Positions 6,596 to 14,002 of a DNA stretch of 19,638 bases are shown here, piece after piece. The translations under genes and the position numbers were made by a program. Positions within the stretch are counted from its first letter, which is position 1. Each line of letters begins with the position of its first letter. The DNA is from Lachnospiraceae bacterium (GTDB lineage Bacteria; Bacillota; Clostridia; Lachnospirales; Lachnospiraceae): the NCBI GenBank assembly GCA_900753305.1, contig CAADYR010000011.1:1-19638 (forward strand). The letters are read 5' to 3'. The notes under the pieces are model-generated. The model was given only the letters and a program-made list of their open reading frames with translations. It searched no databases and had not been told where the DNA came from.

Positions 6596-6760
6596 TTATG
6601 TCTTTATTGGAAGAACATTTTAAATTATGAAGATGACTCAGGCTATTCTTCAGTTAATGATACTTCCATTTTGGATACAGAGGGTATTAGTATATTTTAC
6701 CGAGTTATGCATCTTTATAAAAAACTCTTGCATATTCATTCACAGTGTGATAGATTAAGT
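6596..6760 (+). other. Non-coding gap after the toxin array
   Basis: No gene with a start is seen here. The frame of the SUKH gene stays open for 61 codons after its stop (LCLYWKNILNYEDDSGYSSV ... HIHSQCD), with no start codon or ribosome site; it may be a relic of another tip or chance. Confidence 0.3.
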
Positions 6761-6802
6761 AAAAAGACGAGGTTGTCCTAAACAGGACTACTTCGTCTTT
6801 TT
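6761..6802. terminator. Strong bidirectional terminator
   Basis: AAAAAGACGA ... GTCCT AAAC AGGAC ... TCGTCTTTTT forms a long stem with short internal mismatches and a 4-base loop, flanked by A-run and T-run. It isolates the amino-acid transporter operon from the toxin array. Confidence 0.8.
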
Positions 6803-6848
6803 GCTATTCACGGATAAAATCAATGATGAAATAAGAGGAGGAATTATT

Positions 6849-7769
6849 ATGAAAAAGAAAACAGTAGGAATTATAGTATCACTTGGTATGGCAATGTCAC
6901 TTGCTGCATGTGGCAGCAGTGCAGAAAATACATCAGCACCTGCAGAAACGACAACTGCACCTGCTGATACAGTGGAAACGACTCAGGCGGCTTCCACAAC
7001 AGAAACAACTGCTTCTTCTACAGAAGCGGCAACTGATGCAGCAGCTTTAACCGCTGAGGTGACAACAATCAAGGACGGAACTCTCATGGTCGGTGTAGAG
7101 ATCGGTTATCCTCCAATGGAATATTTTGATACAGATGGCGCCACTCCAATCGGATTTGATGTGGAGGTTGCCAATGCACTGGCAGATTATCTCGGACTGG
7201 ATCTGGAACTGGTAGATACTTCATGGGACGGTATTTTTGCAGGGGTAGATACGGGCAAATATGACTGTATCATTTCCTGTGTCAGCATTACAGATGAGAG
7301 AAAAGAACAGTTCAATTTGACCAAACCTTATGTATCGAACCATACCGTACTGATCGTGCCGAATGACTCGGAGATTGACTCCATGGAAGCATTGAACGGA
7401 CATTCCACCGCAGTACAGGCAGAGACAACAGCAGATGATTACATGAAAGAACATGGCACAGAGCTTGGGGTAGAGCTGTTCCAGTACGATAAAGTCATCA
7501 ACTGCTTTGATGATCTGAAGACAGGTCGTACGGATTCTGTATTTACTGACAGTGTAGTTGCTGCCTACTACCTTGGGGACGAGGCATCTAACTATAAGAC
7601 TGTATGGGAAAACGATGAATTAGAGCCAATCGGCATTTGTTTAAAGAAGGGTAATGATGGTCTGACACAGGCAATTGATGATGCATTGGATGCACTGTCA
7701 GCAGACGGTACTCTTGGTACGATTGCAGAAAAGTATTTTGGCACAGACTTAACAGCAGGTCTTAGATAA
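6849..7769 (+). CDS. Polar amino-acid ABC transporter substrate-binding lipoprotein
   Basis: 306 residues starting at ATG 6849 behind AAGAGGAGGAA. A short basic n-region and hydrophobic core end in the lipobox LAAC with lipid-anchor Cys21, so it sits on the outer face of the membrane. Residues 22 to about 75 are a Thr/Ala/Glu/Ser-rich flexible tether. From about 76 onward it is a family-3 periplasmic-binding-type fold: GTLMVGVEIGYPPMEYFD, then GFDVEVANALADYLGL, SWDGIFAGVDTGKYDCI and a C-terminal AEKYFGTDL. The Asp in GFDVE and the Arg in TDERKEQ are expected ligand contacts in this family. The exact amino acid (cystine, glutamine, arginine or other) cannot be read from sequence. First gene of a three-gene importer operon. 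Confidence 0.92.
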   Translation: MKKKTVGIIVSLGMAMSLAACGSSAENTSAPAETTTAPADTVETTQAASTTETTASSTEAATDAAALTAEVTTIKDGTLMVGVEIGYPPMEYFDTDGATPIGFDVEVANALADYLGLDLELVDTSWDGIFAGVDTGKYDCIISCVSITDERKEQFNLTKPYVSNHTVLIVPNDSEIDSMEALNGHSTAVQAETTADDYMKEHGTELGVELFQYDKVINCFDDLKTGRTDSVFTDSVVAAYYLGDEASNYKTVWENDELEPIGICLKKGNDGLTQAIDDALDALSADGTLGTIAEKYFGTDLTAGLR

Positions 7770-7796
7770 ATACAGACAGAAGGGACTGGATTGCGT

Positions 7797-8450
7797 ATGA
7801 TACAGCAAATGATAAGCTGGCTGCCGCAGCTTCTAAACGGCGCAAAGATCACGATACTGCTTACTTTGTGTGCAGTATCCATGGGATTGTTACTGAGTAT
7901 TTTTCTGGCGCTTGGTAAAATGTCCAGAAACAAAATATTGAGCGGGATATGCAGTATTTACATATTTTTCTTCCGTGGTACACCATTGTTGATGCAGTTG
8001 TATTTTATTTACTTTGGACTGCCACAGATCAATATGGCGCTTACAATCAATAGCCGTTTCTTTGCTGCTTTTCTGGCTTTTTCACTAAACAGCGCTGCAT
8101 ACTGCTCGGAATTTATCAGAGCAGCGATCCAGTCCATAGACAGAGGACAGTTCGAAGCTTCCAAGGCGTTAGGTCTGTCCAAAACACAGACTATGAGACT
8201 GGTCATTTTCCCACAGTCTATCAGGCGACTGGTGCCATCTGTAGCCAATGAATTTATCATGGTGCTCAAAGATGCGTCACTGGTGTCAATTATTGCGTTG
8301 GCAGATCTGACCAAAGTAACCAGAGCGATTTCATCTTCCACAGGTACAGCTATGGTCTATATTCCTGCAATGATCATTTATCTGATCATGACCGCATTCT
8401 TTGAATTTATCTTCCGGCGTATGGAAACGAAATTCTCAAGATATGAGTAA
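7797..8450 (+). CDS. Amino-acid ABC transporter permease (HisM/GlnP type)
   Basis: 217 residues from ATG 7797; an in-frame TTG at 7791 sits closer (5 bases) to the AAGGGA ribosome site and may be the true start. Several hydrophobic helices are visible: ILLTLCAVSMGLLLSIFLAL, YIFFFRGTPLLMQLYFIYFG, and a last one near VYIPAMIIYLIMTAFFEFIF. FFRGTPLLMQ is the family's N-terminal motif, and EASKALGLSKTQTMRLVIFP is the EAA cytoplasmic loop that docks on the ATPase. It follows the binding protein by 27 bases and is probably a homodimer in the membrane, since only one permease gene is present. Confidence 0.93.
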   Translation: MIQQMISWLPQLLNGAKITILLTLCAVSMGLLLSIFLALGKMSRNKILSGICSIYIFFFRGTPLLMQLYFIYFGLPQINMALTINSRFFAAFLAFSLNSAAYCSEFIRAAIQSIDRGQFEASKALGLSKTQTMRLVIFPQSIRRLVPSVANEFIMVLKDASLVSIIALADLTKVTRAISSSTGTAMVYIPAMIIYLIMTAFFEFIFRRMETKFSRYE

Positions 8451-8458
8451 ATAGATAT

Positions 8459-8500
8459 TTGCGAAACACAATTCGTACCATTTTTATCCTGGTTTCGCAA
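8459..8500 (+). other. Perfect 9-bp inverted repeat between permease and ATPase genes
   Basis: TTGCGAAAC (8459-8467) and GTTTCGCAA (8492-8500) enclose 24 bases in the 86-base gap. No T-run follows directly, so it is not a canonical terminator; an mRNA-processing or stability hairpin is more likely. Confidence 0.45.
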
Positions 8501-8536
8501 TTACCCAGATAGAGTAAATAAAGAGAGGGAAAGACT

Positions 8537-9295
8537 ATGTCAATGATTAGAACAGAACATCTTGCCAAGAGTTTTGGTGAGCTGGTTGTATTAAAGGATA
8601 TCAATCTTACAGTGGAGCCTGGCGAGGTAGTAGTCATTATCGGCCCGTCAGGAGCCGGTAAATCTACCTTTTTGCGTTCCTTAAATAATCTGGAAAAGAT
8701 CACCAGTGGAAAGATTTTTATAGAAGATAAGCTTTTTTATCACAGAGAAAATGATAAAACAGTAGATAAGATGGAAGCAAAACAGCATAAGGATTTATTA
8801 TTGGAGATGGGAATGGTATTCCAGCGTTTCAATCTGTTTCCACATAAAACTGTATTGGAAAATGTTATGCTGGCGCCGGTGCATGTGAAAAAGGTCAGCA
8901 GAGAAAAGGCAGAGGAGACAGCTAAAGACTTGATCGCCCGGGTAGGGTTGGCGGATAAACTGGATGAATACCCGGCAAGACTTTCAGGTGGACAGCAGCA
9001 GCGTGTGGCGATAGCCAGAGCCCTTGCCATGGAGCCGAAGATGATGCTTTTTGATGAGCCGACTTCGGCACTTGACCCGGAACTGGTTGGCGAAGTGCTG
9101 AATGTTATGAAAGACCTTGCCAACCAGGGAATGACGATGATATGTGTCACGCATGAGATGGGATTTGCCAGAGAAGTAGCAGACAAAGTAGTATTCATGG
9201 CAAAAGGCATGATTCTGGAAGAAGGAACACCAGAAGAAATCTTTACCAATCCAAAGACTCCGGAAGCAAGACAATTCCTGAAAAGTGTGCTATAA
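8537..9295 (+). CDS. glnQ: Polar amino-acid ABC transporter ATPase
   Basis: 252 residues behind an AGAGAGGGAAAG site. The Walker A motif GPSGAGKST is at residues 36-44, the Q-loop at VFQRFNLFPH (94-103), the signature LSGGQQQR at 149-156, Walker B MMLFDEPTSALD at 169-180 and the switch His206 in VTHEMGFA. The C-terminal GMILEEGTPEEIF is typical of GlnQ/HisP-type importer ATPases. It powers the permease encoded upstream as a cytoplasmic dimer. The gene symbol marks family, not proven glutamine specificity. The 86-base gap and hairpin upstream suggest its level may be set separately from the permease. Confidence 0.93.
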   Translation: MSMIRTEHLAKSFGELVVLKDINLTVEPGEVVVIIGPSGAGKSTFLRSLNNLEKITSGKIFIEDKLFYHRENDKTVDKMEAKQHKDLLLEMGMVFQRFNLFPHKTVLENVMLAPVHVKKVSREKAEETAKDLIARVGLADKLDEYPARLSGGQQQRVAIARALAMEPKMMLFDEPTSALDPELVGEVLNVMKDLANQGMTMICVTHEMGFAREVADKVVFMAKGMILEEGTPEEIFTNPKTPEARQFLKSVL

Positions 9296-9333
9296 TGTAG
9301 TCCTGAATAAAAATACAACAGAGGGGTATTATT

Positions 9334-10227
9334 ATGAACAAGTTTGTATTGCGGCAGTCATTGATTCTGCTGTTGACGGCAACTATCTGGGGTGTTGCCT
9401 TTGTAGCACAGAGTGTGGGAATGGATTACGTTGGACCATTTACCTTTAATGCAGTAAGAAATGTGATAGGTGGACTGGTATTGCTGCCTTGCATCGGTCT
9501 TTTGAACAGGCTGAATGGAAAAGAAACACATCAGGAAAATAAAGAAGAGAAAAGGACATTGGTCATAGGTGGTATCTGTTGTGGTATCTTATTGTGCATC
9601 GCATGCAACCTGCAACAGTTTGGCATCATGTATACAACAACTGGTAAAGCAGGCTTCATTACGGCAATGTACATAGTAATTGTTCCTTTACTGGGTATTT
9701 TTATGCATAAAAAGATAGGCATGCGTATCTGGATCGGGGTAGGTATTGCAGTCGTTGGTATGTATCTGCTGTGTGGACTTGGTAAGAATGCAGCCTTGCA
9801 GAAGGGCGACTGGCTGCTGATTGGCTGTGCAGTCTGCTTTTCTTTTCATATTTTAACGATTGATCATTTCTCACCAAAGGTCGATGGTGTAAAGCTTTCC
9901 TGCATTCAGTTCTTCACCTGTGCCATTTTGTCAGCAGTATGTATGCTGATATGGGAAGAACCAAGTATCAGTGCGATTTTGACAGCGTGGATGCCGATTC
10001 TGTATGCCGGAGTCCTTTCTTGTGGAGTAGCCTATACCTTGCAGATCATTGGACAAAAAGGCATGGATCCTACTGTGGCATCGCTGATTCTGAGTCTGGA
10101 ATCTGTTGTGTCCCTGATTGCCGGCTGGCTGATACTGGGACAGAGATTATCGAACCGTGAATTATTAGGATGCGCGCTGGCATTTGCAGCAATTATACTG
10201 GTACAGATCCCGGCGAAAAGTAAATAA
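9334..10227 (+). CDS. EamA/DMT-family transporter
   Basis: 297 residues, nearly all hydrophobic, with about ten transmembrane helices arranged as two EamA repeats. The N-terminal WGVAFVAQSVGMDYVGPF with FNAVRNVIGGLVLLP, and the second-half VASLILSLESVVSLIAGWL ahead of GQRLSNRELLGCALAFAA, are hallmarks. A CNLQQFGIMYTTTGKAGFI stretch matches the common LxQxGLxxTTA motif of this family. Such proteins export or exchange metabolites, often amino acids or drugs; the substrate here is unknown. It lies 38 bases after the ATPase gene with its own GAGGGG site and may be co-transcribed with the importer. A long terminator hairpin follows. Confidence 0.9.
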   Translation: MNKFVLRQSLILLLTATIWGVAFVAQSVGMDYVGPFTFNAVRNVIGGLVLLPCIGLLNRLNGKETHQENKEEKRTLVIGGICCGILLCIACNLQQFGIMYTTTGKAGFITAMYIVIVPLLGIFMHKKIGMRIWIGVGIAVVGMYLLCGLGKNAALQKGDWLLIGCAVCFSFHILTIDHFSPKVDGVKLSCIQFFTCAILSAVCMLIWEEPSISAILTAWMPILYAGVLSCGVAYTLQIIGQKGMDPTVASLILSLESVVSLIAGWLILGQRLSNRELLGCALAFAAIILVQIPAKSK

Positions 10228-10234
10228 TAATTTT

Positions 10235-10297
10235 ATAATGTATAAACAGAAAGAATTCATCATGTGTAATGGTGGATTCTTTCTGTTTATACATTAT
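10235..10297. terminator. Long 29-bp hairpin, probable bidirectional terminator
   Basis: The 22-base arm ATAATGTATAAACAGAAAGAAT is repeated perfectly inverted, and seven inner pairs (two of them G-U) extend it to a 29-bp stem with loop GTGTA. It lies between the EamA gene and the decayed restriction gene. AT-rich and T-rich on its 3' side; a small palindromic repeat element is the alternative. Confidence 0.6.
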
Positions 10298-10323
10298 TAT
10301 TTGCTGACTATTAAGTAATTAAG

Positions 10324-10332
10324 TGATATAAT
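10324..10332 (+). promoter_or_regulatory. Extended -10 promoter TGATATAAT
   Basis: TG-A-TATAAT with the -10 hexamer at 10327-10332; a weak TGACTA at 10305-10310 lies 16 bases upstream. It precedes the AAAGGAG site of the restriction-gene relic. Confidence 0.45.
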
Positions 10333-10370
10333 ATTAATTGCGATAATAATCATCGATAAAGGAGATCAAT

Positions 10371-11055
10371 ATGCCTGCAATAAGTATAGAAGAAGCGCTT
10401 AAACAATTCGATAAAAGGTATTCAAGATTGATTTTACCTGAAAAATATAGTGGAGTCTTTTTTGGTAAATACGAGAAGATATGTTGAAAAAGTAAATAAT
10501 GCTATAAAGCAAAATGAATTTGAAGAACATTTAAAGAATATTACAAATCAATTTTTAAAATCCAGTCTGTATTACAAGGATGATTATGAAATAAATACAG
10601 AAGGAAGAATTGATAGTGTAATTAAGGTTAATGGTAAAACGCAAATCCTGATTGGGAATAAAAAGCCTTCAAATAAGAATGAAATGGCTACAGATACGGA
10701 TATTAATGTTAAAGCATTGCATGAATTATTGTTCTATTATATGAAATTGACGCGTGATACCAATAACTATCATATTCTTGACAATGATAAAATACAGTCA
10801 TTTCAAAATTTGCAGGATTTATTTTTTGAAATATTAGGAAAAAGAAAAAGAGAAGATACAGAATTTTTAAATCAGTTTTCAGATATCCCATATTTGAATA
10901 GTTCTTTATTTGAGAGAAGACTTCGTATAAAGGAATTAGTAAGTTTGTTATTGGATAAACCAGATGAAGGATATATGAAGGAGATTGATGAAATAATCTA
11001 CGATATATACAATATTTCAGAATATGAAATACCTATGATTGAGGGAAAAATGTAA
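10371..11055 (+). pseudogene. Collapsed type IIG restriction-modification enzyme
   Basis: A good start (AAAGGAGATCAAT then ATG 10371) opens MPAISIEEALKQFDKRYSRL, but a frameshift in a six-T run near 10457-10462 stops it at 10484. The continuing frame, open from GTG 10450 to 11055, matches the N-terminal nuclease region of Eco57I-like type IIG enzymes (YEINTEGRIDSVI, then NKKPSNKNEM and KALHELLFYYM). It then has the IPYLNSSLFE motif that normally precedes the methylase, and jumps at about 10917 to the C-terminal tail (KEIDEIIYDIYNISEYEI). The whole methyltransferase and target-recognition part is missing. In the PD-(D/E)xK motif the ExK Glu reads Gly (GGG at 10654-10656). Dead on three counts. 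Family call from remembered motifs. Confidence 0.7.
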
Positions 11056-11281
11056 TTTGTCACAAAATGTCTTTATTTTTGTACTTATAATAGTGGGAAC
11101 GATTGAAGTTACATTATTGTTTGATAATAGGAATATTTTAGCATATACAAAAATGAAGGGAGAGATTGTATGCAAACGCAGGTAAAGGAGTGAAGAAATA
11201 GTCAGGAAATCAGATTACCTAAGGAAGCATTGATAAGACTATATAATAAAATTTAGGAAGCTATTTGAGGAGGAAGCTTAT
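11056..11281 (+). other. Intergenic gap without recognised gene
   Basis: A 43-codon frame from TTG 11058 (LSQNVFIFVLIIVGTIEV...) has a hydrophobic start but no well-placed ribosome site; it is probably chance or a relic. An AGGAGGAAG site for the next gene ends the gap. Confidence 0.3.
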
Positions 11282-12028
11282 ATGTTTGAAAGAATTATTC
11301 TAACACAGATCAATCCGCACGTTTACCTGATGGATGATAATCATGAGGCAACAGGTTATATTGTAATTGGTAATGAGAAAGCTCTTGTCATTGATACAAT
11401 GATGGGGTATGAAGATGTGCATGCTGTTGTAAAATCAGTTACGGATTTACCGGTTCTGGTTGTAAATACCCATGGACATTGCGATCATATCTACGGAAAC
11501 GTGTATTTTGACCGGGCTTATCTGCATCCTGCAGATTTGCCGATTGCCAAGGAACACATGAAGTTCCCAGAGTTTGTCGAGGAATGTAATAAGAGAGGAC
11601 TAAAAATGCCACCCTTTGAGGCAATCAGGGGTGGAGATGTAATTGACTTGGGAGGGCTTCATTTGGAAGTAATTGAGCTGCCTGGTCATACTCCGGGTGG
11701 TATTCTGCTGCTATTAAAGGAAGACAGGATTCTGTTTACTGGTGACAGTATTAATCATCATCTCTGGATGCAGTTGGAAGAAAGCTCTTCCATGACTGAG
11801 TTAGTTAATAATCTTGAGAAAGTTATGTATCTGACGGATAAGGCAGATGTTATTCTCCACGGTCATGCCAGAGGTACAGATAATATTTCACTTATGAATA
11901 AAATGCTGCAGGGTGCAAAGGAAATTGCCGAAGGAAAGACGGAGGGTGACAAACCATATAAATGGTTTGGAGGAGTAGGAAAACAGCATCAATTTGATGA
12001 AGATGGAAGTGTAATCTGTTATAAATAA
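11282..12028 (+). CDS. Metallo-beta-lactamase-fold hydrolase
   Basis: 248 residues with ribosome site GAGGAGGAAG. The metal-binding set is complete: HGHCDH at residues 64-69 (HxHxDH), His136 in LPGHTPGG, Asp155 in LFTGDS and His193/His195 in ILHGHARG. That arrangement fits glyoxalase II-like and related cytoplasmic MBL enzymes that cleave thioesters, lactones or phosphoesters through a two-metal centre. The length is normal and there is no signal peptide. The substrate cannot be told. Its neighbours, a dead restriction gene and a dead 3-dehydroquinate synthase, give no clue; the 26-base gap to the next start suggests it once shared a transcript with the latter. Confidence 0.9.
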   Translation: MFERIILTQINPHVYLMDDNHEATGYIVIGNEKALVIDTMMGYEDVHAVVKSVTDLPVLVVNTHGHCDHIYGNVYFDRAYLHPADLPIAKEHMKFPEFVEECNKRGLKMPPFEAIRGGDVIDLGGLHLEVIELPGHTPGGILLLLKEDRILFTGDSINHHLWMQLEESSSMTELVNNLEKVMYLTDKADVILHGHARGTDNISLMNKMLQGAKEIAEGKTEGDKPYKWFGGVGKQHQFDEDGSVICYK

Positions 12029-12054
12029 GTCAAAATAATACAAAGGAGAATTAT

Positions 12055-12958
12055 ATGGGCTCATTTCGAAGATAATAGATGATAGTTACGATATTGAAAT
12101 AGGATATGAGTTATTTGATAAATTAATTGAAGATTTACAAAATGGCTTGGTTGGAGATATACGCAAGTTTGCGGTGGTAACAGATAATACAGTTAAGGAT
12201 TTATATGCACAGAAATTGAACTCATTATTACAGAATAATGGATATGTTGCAAATATAATTTCCTTTCCAGCCGGCGAAAAGAGCAAGACGCGTGCTACAA
12301 AAGAATACGTTGAAGATACTATGTTGGAATTAGGCTACAGAAGAGATTGCTGTATGCTTCTGTAGGAGGAAAAACAGCAGTAGATACTCCACTTGCTACC
12401 AATTTGATTGGTATATTTAATCAGCCGGAGAAGGTATATCTGGATATTGCTACATGGAAAACGCTTCCCAAAGAGCAGATTTCCAGTGGATTGGCAGAAA
12501 CTATTAAGCATGCATGTATTGCGGACAGAGGATTCTTCAATTATATTTCTGATAATATGGATGCGATTTTTGCTGTGGATGAAACAGTATGCGAACATAT
12601 AGCAGAAATGAATTGTAAAATTAAGTGTGAAGTTGTGATGCAAGACGAGCGGGAAAGTGGTATGAGAGAAATACTTAATCTTGGACATACAGTAGGAAGA
12701 GCAATCGAGACGGTAAGTGGATATAGACTCTTACATGGACAAGCATTGGCTATAGGTCTTATGGCTGAGGTTAAAATGGCAAAAAAATTGGGATATTGTT
12801 CGGATGAAGATGTAGCTTTCATGCAAAATATTTTAAGCAGGGCAAAGCTTCCAACGGCAATACCTGATTATATTGACAGAGAGGCGCTTGTCAAAAAATT
12901 ATACACAGATAAGAAGGCTAAAAATGGTATTGCATACATATTGCCGATAAGATTATAA
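12055..12958 (+). pseudogene. aroB: 3-dehydroquinate synthase pseudogene
   Basis: CAAAGGAG and ATG 12055 open the gene, but one G appears lost right after the start (ATGGGCTC; ATGGGGCTC would give MGLISKIIDDSYDIEIGYEL in frame). The N-terminal part (KFAVVTDNTVKDLY, then FPAGEKSKT) runs to a stop at 12365. The C-terminal part, in another frame from 12347, has VGGKTAVDTPLATNLIGIF, SSGLAETIKHACIADRGFF, LNLGHTVGRAIE and LLHGQALAIGLMAEV, diagnostic of dehydroquinate synthase. Between them about 35-40 codons are gone, including the NAD-binding GGGxxGDxxGF and the PTTLLAQVDSS strand. The usual GHTxGHAIE reads GRAIE. The enzyme, which makes 3-dehydroquinate in the shikimate pathway, cannot function; a second copy elsewhere is expected or the strain has lost it. 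Confidence 0.85.
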
Positions 12959-13019
12959 TAGACAAAAAGATAATAAGTGGTGAGTGATATATTGTATGAT
13001 TTGAAGGGAGGAATTGCCA

Positions 13020-13190
13020 ATGGGAGCAACAGTAAGCAAGGCAGAACTTATGGATGCAATGGAAGAAAATCAGAAGGATGTTCGGAGAATGGTAATGGAC
13101 AGTTATCATGATATTGAGAGTGGAAAAGGCAGGGATTACAAAGAATTCTTTGCAGAATTAGAAAGCAGGTATAGAAAAGTAAATGTATAA
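13020..13190 (+). CDS. Small antitoxin of a RelE/ParE-type module
   Basis: 56 residues behind GGGAGGAATTGCCA. It reads as two charged helices (MDAMEENQKDVRRMVMDSYH and DYKEFFAELESRYRKV). The 8-base overlap with the following RelE/ParE-like gene identifies it as the antitoxin. The C-terminal segment SYHDIESGKGRDYKEFFAEL resembles the toxin-wrapping tail of RelB/Phd-type antitoxins. I see no ribbon-helix-helix or AbrB DNA-binding segment, so autoregulation through this protein is doubtful. Family not assigned further. Confidence 0.7.
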   Translation: MGATVSKAELMDAMEENQKDVRRMVMDSYHDIESGKGRDYKEFFAELESRYRKVNV

Positions 13191-13506
13191 AGTTATGATG
13201 CTTCCTTTGGCAGAGAATGATATCGAGGACAATACAGATTATATTGCATATGAGAAAAAAGAACCTGAAACAGCGTTGAAACTGGCAATGGGGTTTCGTA
13301 ATACAATTGCTAAACTTGAATTTATGCCTAAACAGCATGAGCTTGATGAAGATGAAGAATTAGCGGCATTGGAAATTCGAAAGTGTTATTATAAAAGTTA
13401 TAAGATATATTTCTATATAGATGAAAGAAATAGTATAGTGTACGTGTTGAGAGTTTTACATATGTTGGTAAACGCAAAACCAATATTGCTGAATATGAGA
13501 TTTTGA
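13183..13506 (+). CDS. RelE/ParE-family toxin
   Basis: 107 residues; the ATG lies inside the antitoxin stop region (ATGTATAA), giving translational coupling. The fold pattern is clear: MYKVMMLPLAENDIEDNTDY (first strand and helix), FRNTIAKLEFMPK, then EIRKCYYKSYKIYFYIDERN and SIVYVLRVLHMLVNAK (core strands with a conserved Arg-x-x-x-Y and basic face). Proteins of this type are either ribosome-dependent mRNA endonucleases (RelE) or gyrase poisons (ParE); sequence alone does not decide. It is intact and likely neutralised by the 56-residue partner. Its position among pseudogenes fits a stabilising or mobile-associated module. Confidence 0.85.
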   Translation: MYKVMMLPLAENDIEDNTDYIAYEKKEPETALKLAMGFRNTIAKLEFMPKQHELDEDEELAALEIRKCYYKSYKIYFYIDERNSIVYVLRVLHMLVNAKPILLNMRF

Positions 13507-13587
13507 TTTTGGAAAATGAGTAAGAAATAATTTTGAAGGGCGATGGAATTACCATTGCTCTTTTTGTATGCAAATAAATAAATTCTA

Positions 13588-13616
13588 TTGACACTATGCA
13601 ATACATAGTATACAAT
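13588..13616 (+). promoter_or_regulatory. Sigma-A promoter of the padR operon
   Basis: TTGACA at 13588-13593, a 17-base spacer and TACAAT at 13611-13616. The ribosome site AGGAGGTGAT of the PadR gene follows about 30 bases downstream. Confidence 0.75.
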
Positions 13617-13625
13617 ACATACTAT
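13593..13625. promoter_or_regulatory. Overlapping palindromes, probable PadR operator
   Basis: Two overlapping inverted repeats cover the promoter: ACTATG-N5-CATAGT (13593-13609) in the spacer and ATAGTAT-N7-ATACTAT (13605-13625) over the -10. PadR-type repressors usually bind such AT-rich palindromes and repress themselves; binding here is inferred. Confidence 0.6.
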
Positions 13626-13659
13626 ACATTACACAGTATTAAAACAGGAGGTGATAGGA

Positions 13660-13995
13660 ATGGACACACAGAGGAAGAAAGGTGTATTGGAGGTATGCGT
13701 CCTTTCGGTATTAAAAAGAGGTCCTTCGTATGGTTACCAGATCATACAGGATGTTTCAGATTGCATCGAGGTAACAGATTCAACAATGTATCCCATTCTG
13801 CGGCGACTGGAGTCGGGGGGATATGTGACGACGTATTCCATGGAGCATAATGGACGAACCAGAAAATATTTCCAGATCACAGATATGGGAGTGCAGAAGA
13901 TACAGGATTTCCTGGATGAATGGGATGAGATGAAGCAGATCTACGCATTTGTCGGAAGAAATTTTAACAGTGAGGGACAGGATACAGAAAGGTAG
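13660..13995 (+). CDS. PadR-family transcriptional regulator
   Basis: 111 residues from ATG 13660, correctly spaced from AGGAGGTGAT; the GTG at 13651 lies inside that site and is rejected. The winged helix-turn-helix is complete: KGVLEVCVLSVLKRGPSYGY, then TDSTMYPILRRLESGGYV (recognition helix) and the wing RKYFQITDMG. The short C-terminal helix (DFLDEWDEMKQIYAFV) is the PadR-s2 dimerisation type. It forms an operon with the HAAS/DUF4097 gene seven bases downstream. This small-PadR plus HAAS pairing is common in Firmicutes and usually answers to membrane or drug stress. Palindromes on its own promoter suggest autorepression. Confidence 0.92.
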   Translation: MDTQRKKGVLEVCVLSVLKRGPSYGYQIIQDVSDCIEVTDSTMYPILRRLESGGYVTTYSMEHNGRTRKYFQITDMGVQKIQDFLDEWDEMKQIYAFVGRNFNSEGQDTER

Positions 13996-14002
13996 GAGTA
14001 GA

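Noticed and set aside
1..6600. CRISPR array or integron-like cassette array
   Set aside because: Repeats are long Rhs coding segments, not short spaced repeats; no attC-like hairpins or integrase are seen.
8740..9318. Minus-strand open frame opposite the ATPase gene
   Set aside because: Antisense to an intact ABC ATPase with all motifs; no start signal.
11090..11100. TATAAT before the MBL hydrolase as promoter
   Set aside because: The hexamer is present in CTTATAATAG, but the only TTGTCA lies 23 bases upstream, too far for a normal spacer.
13596..13850. Frame overlapping the padR promoter and N-terminus
   Set aside because: It begins in the promoter and is an out-of-frame reading of the PadR helix-turn-helix region.
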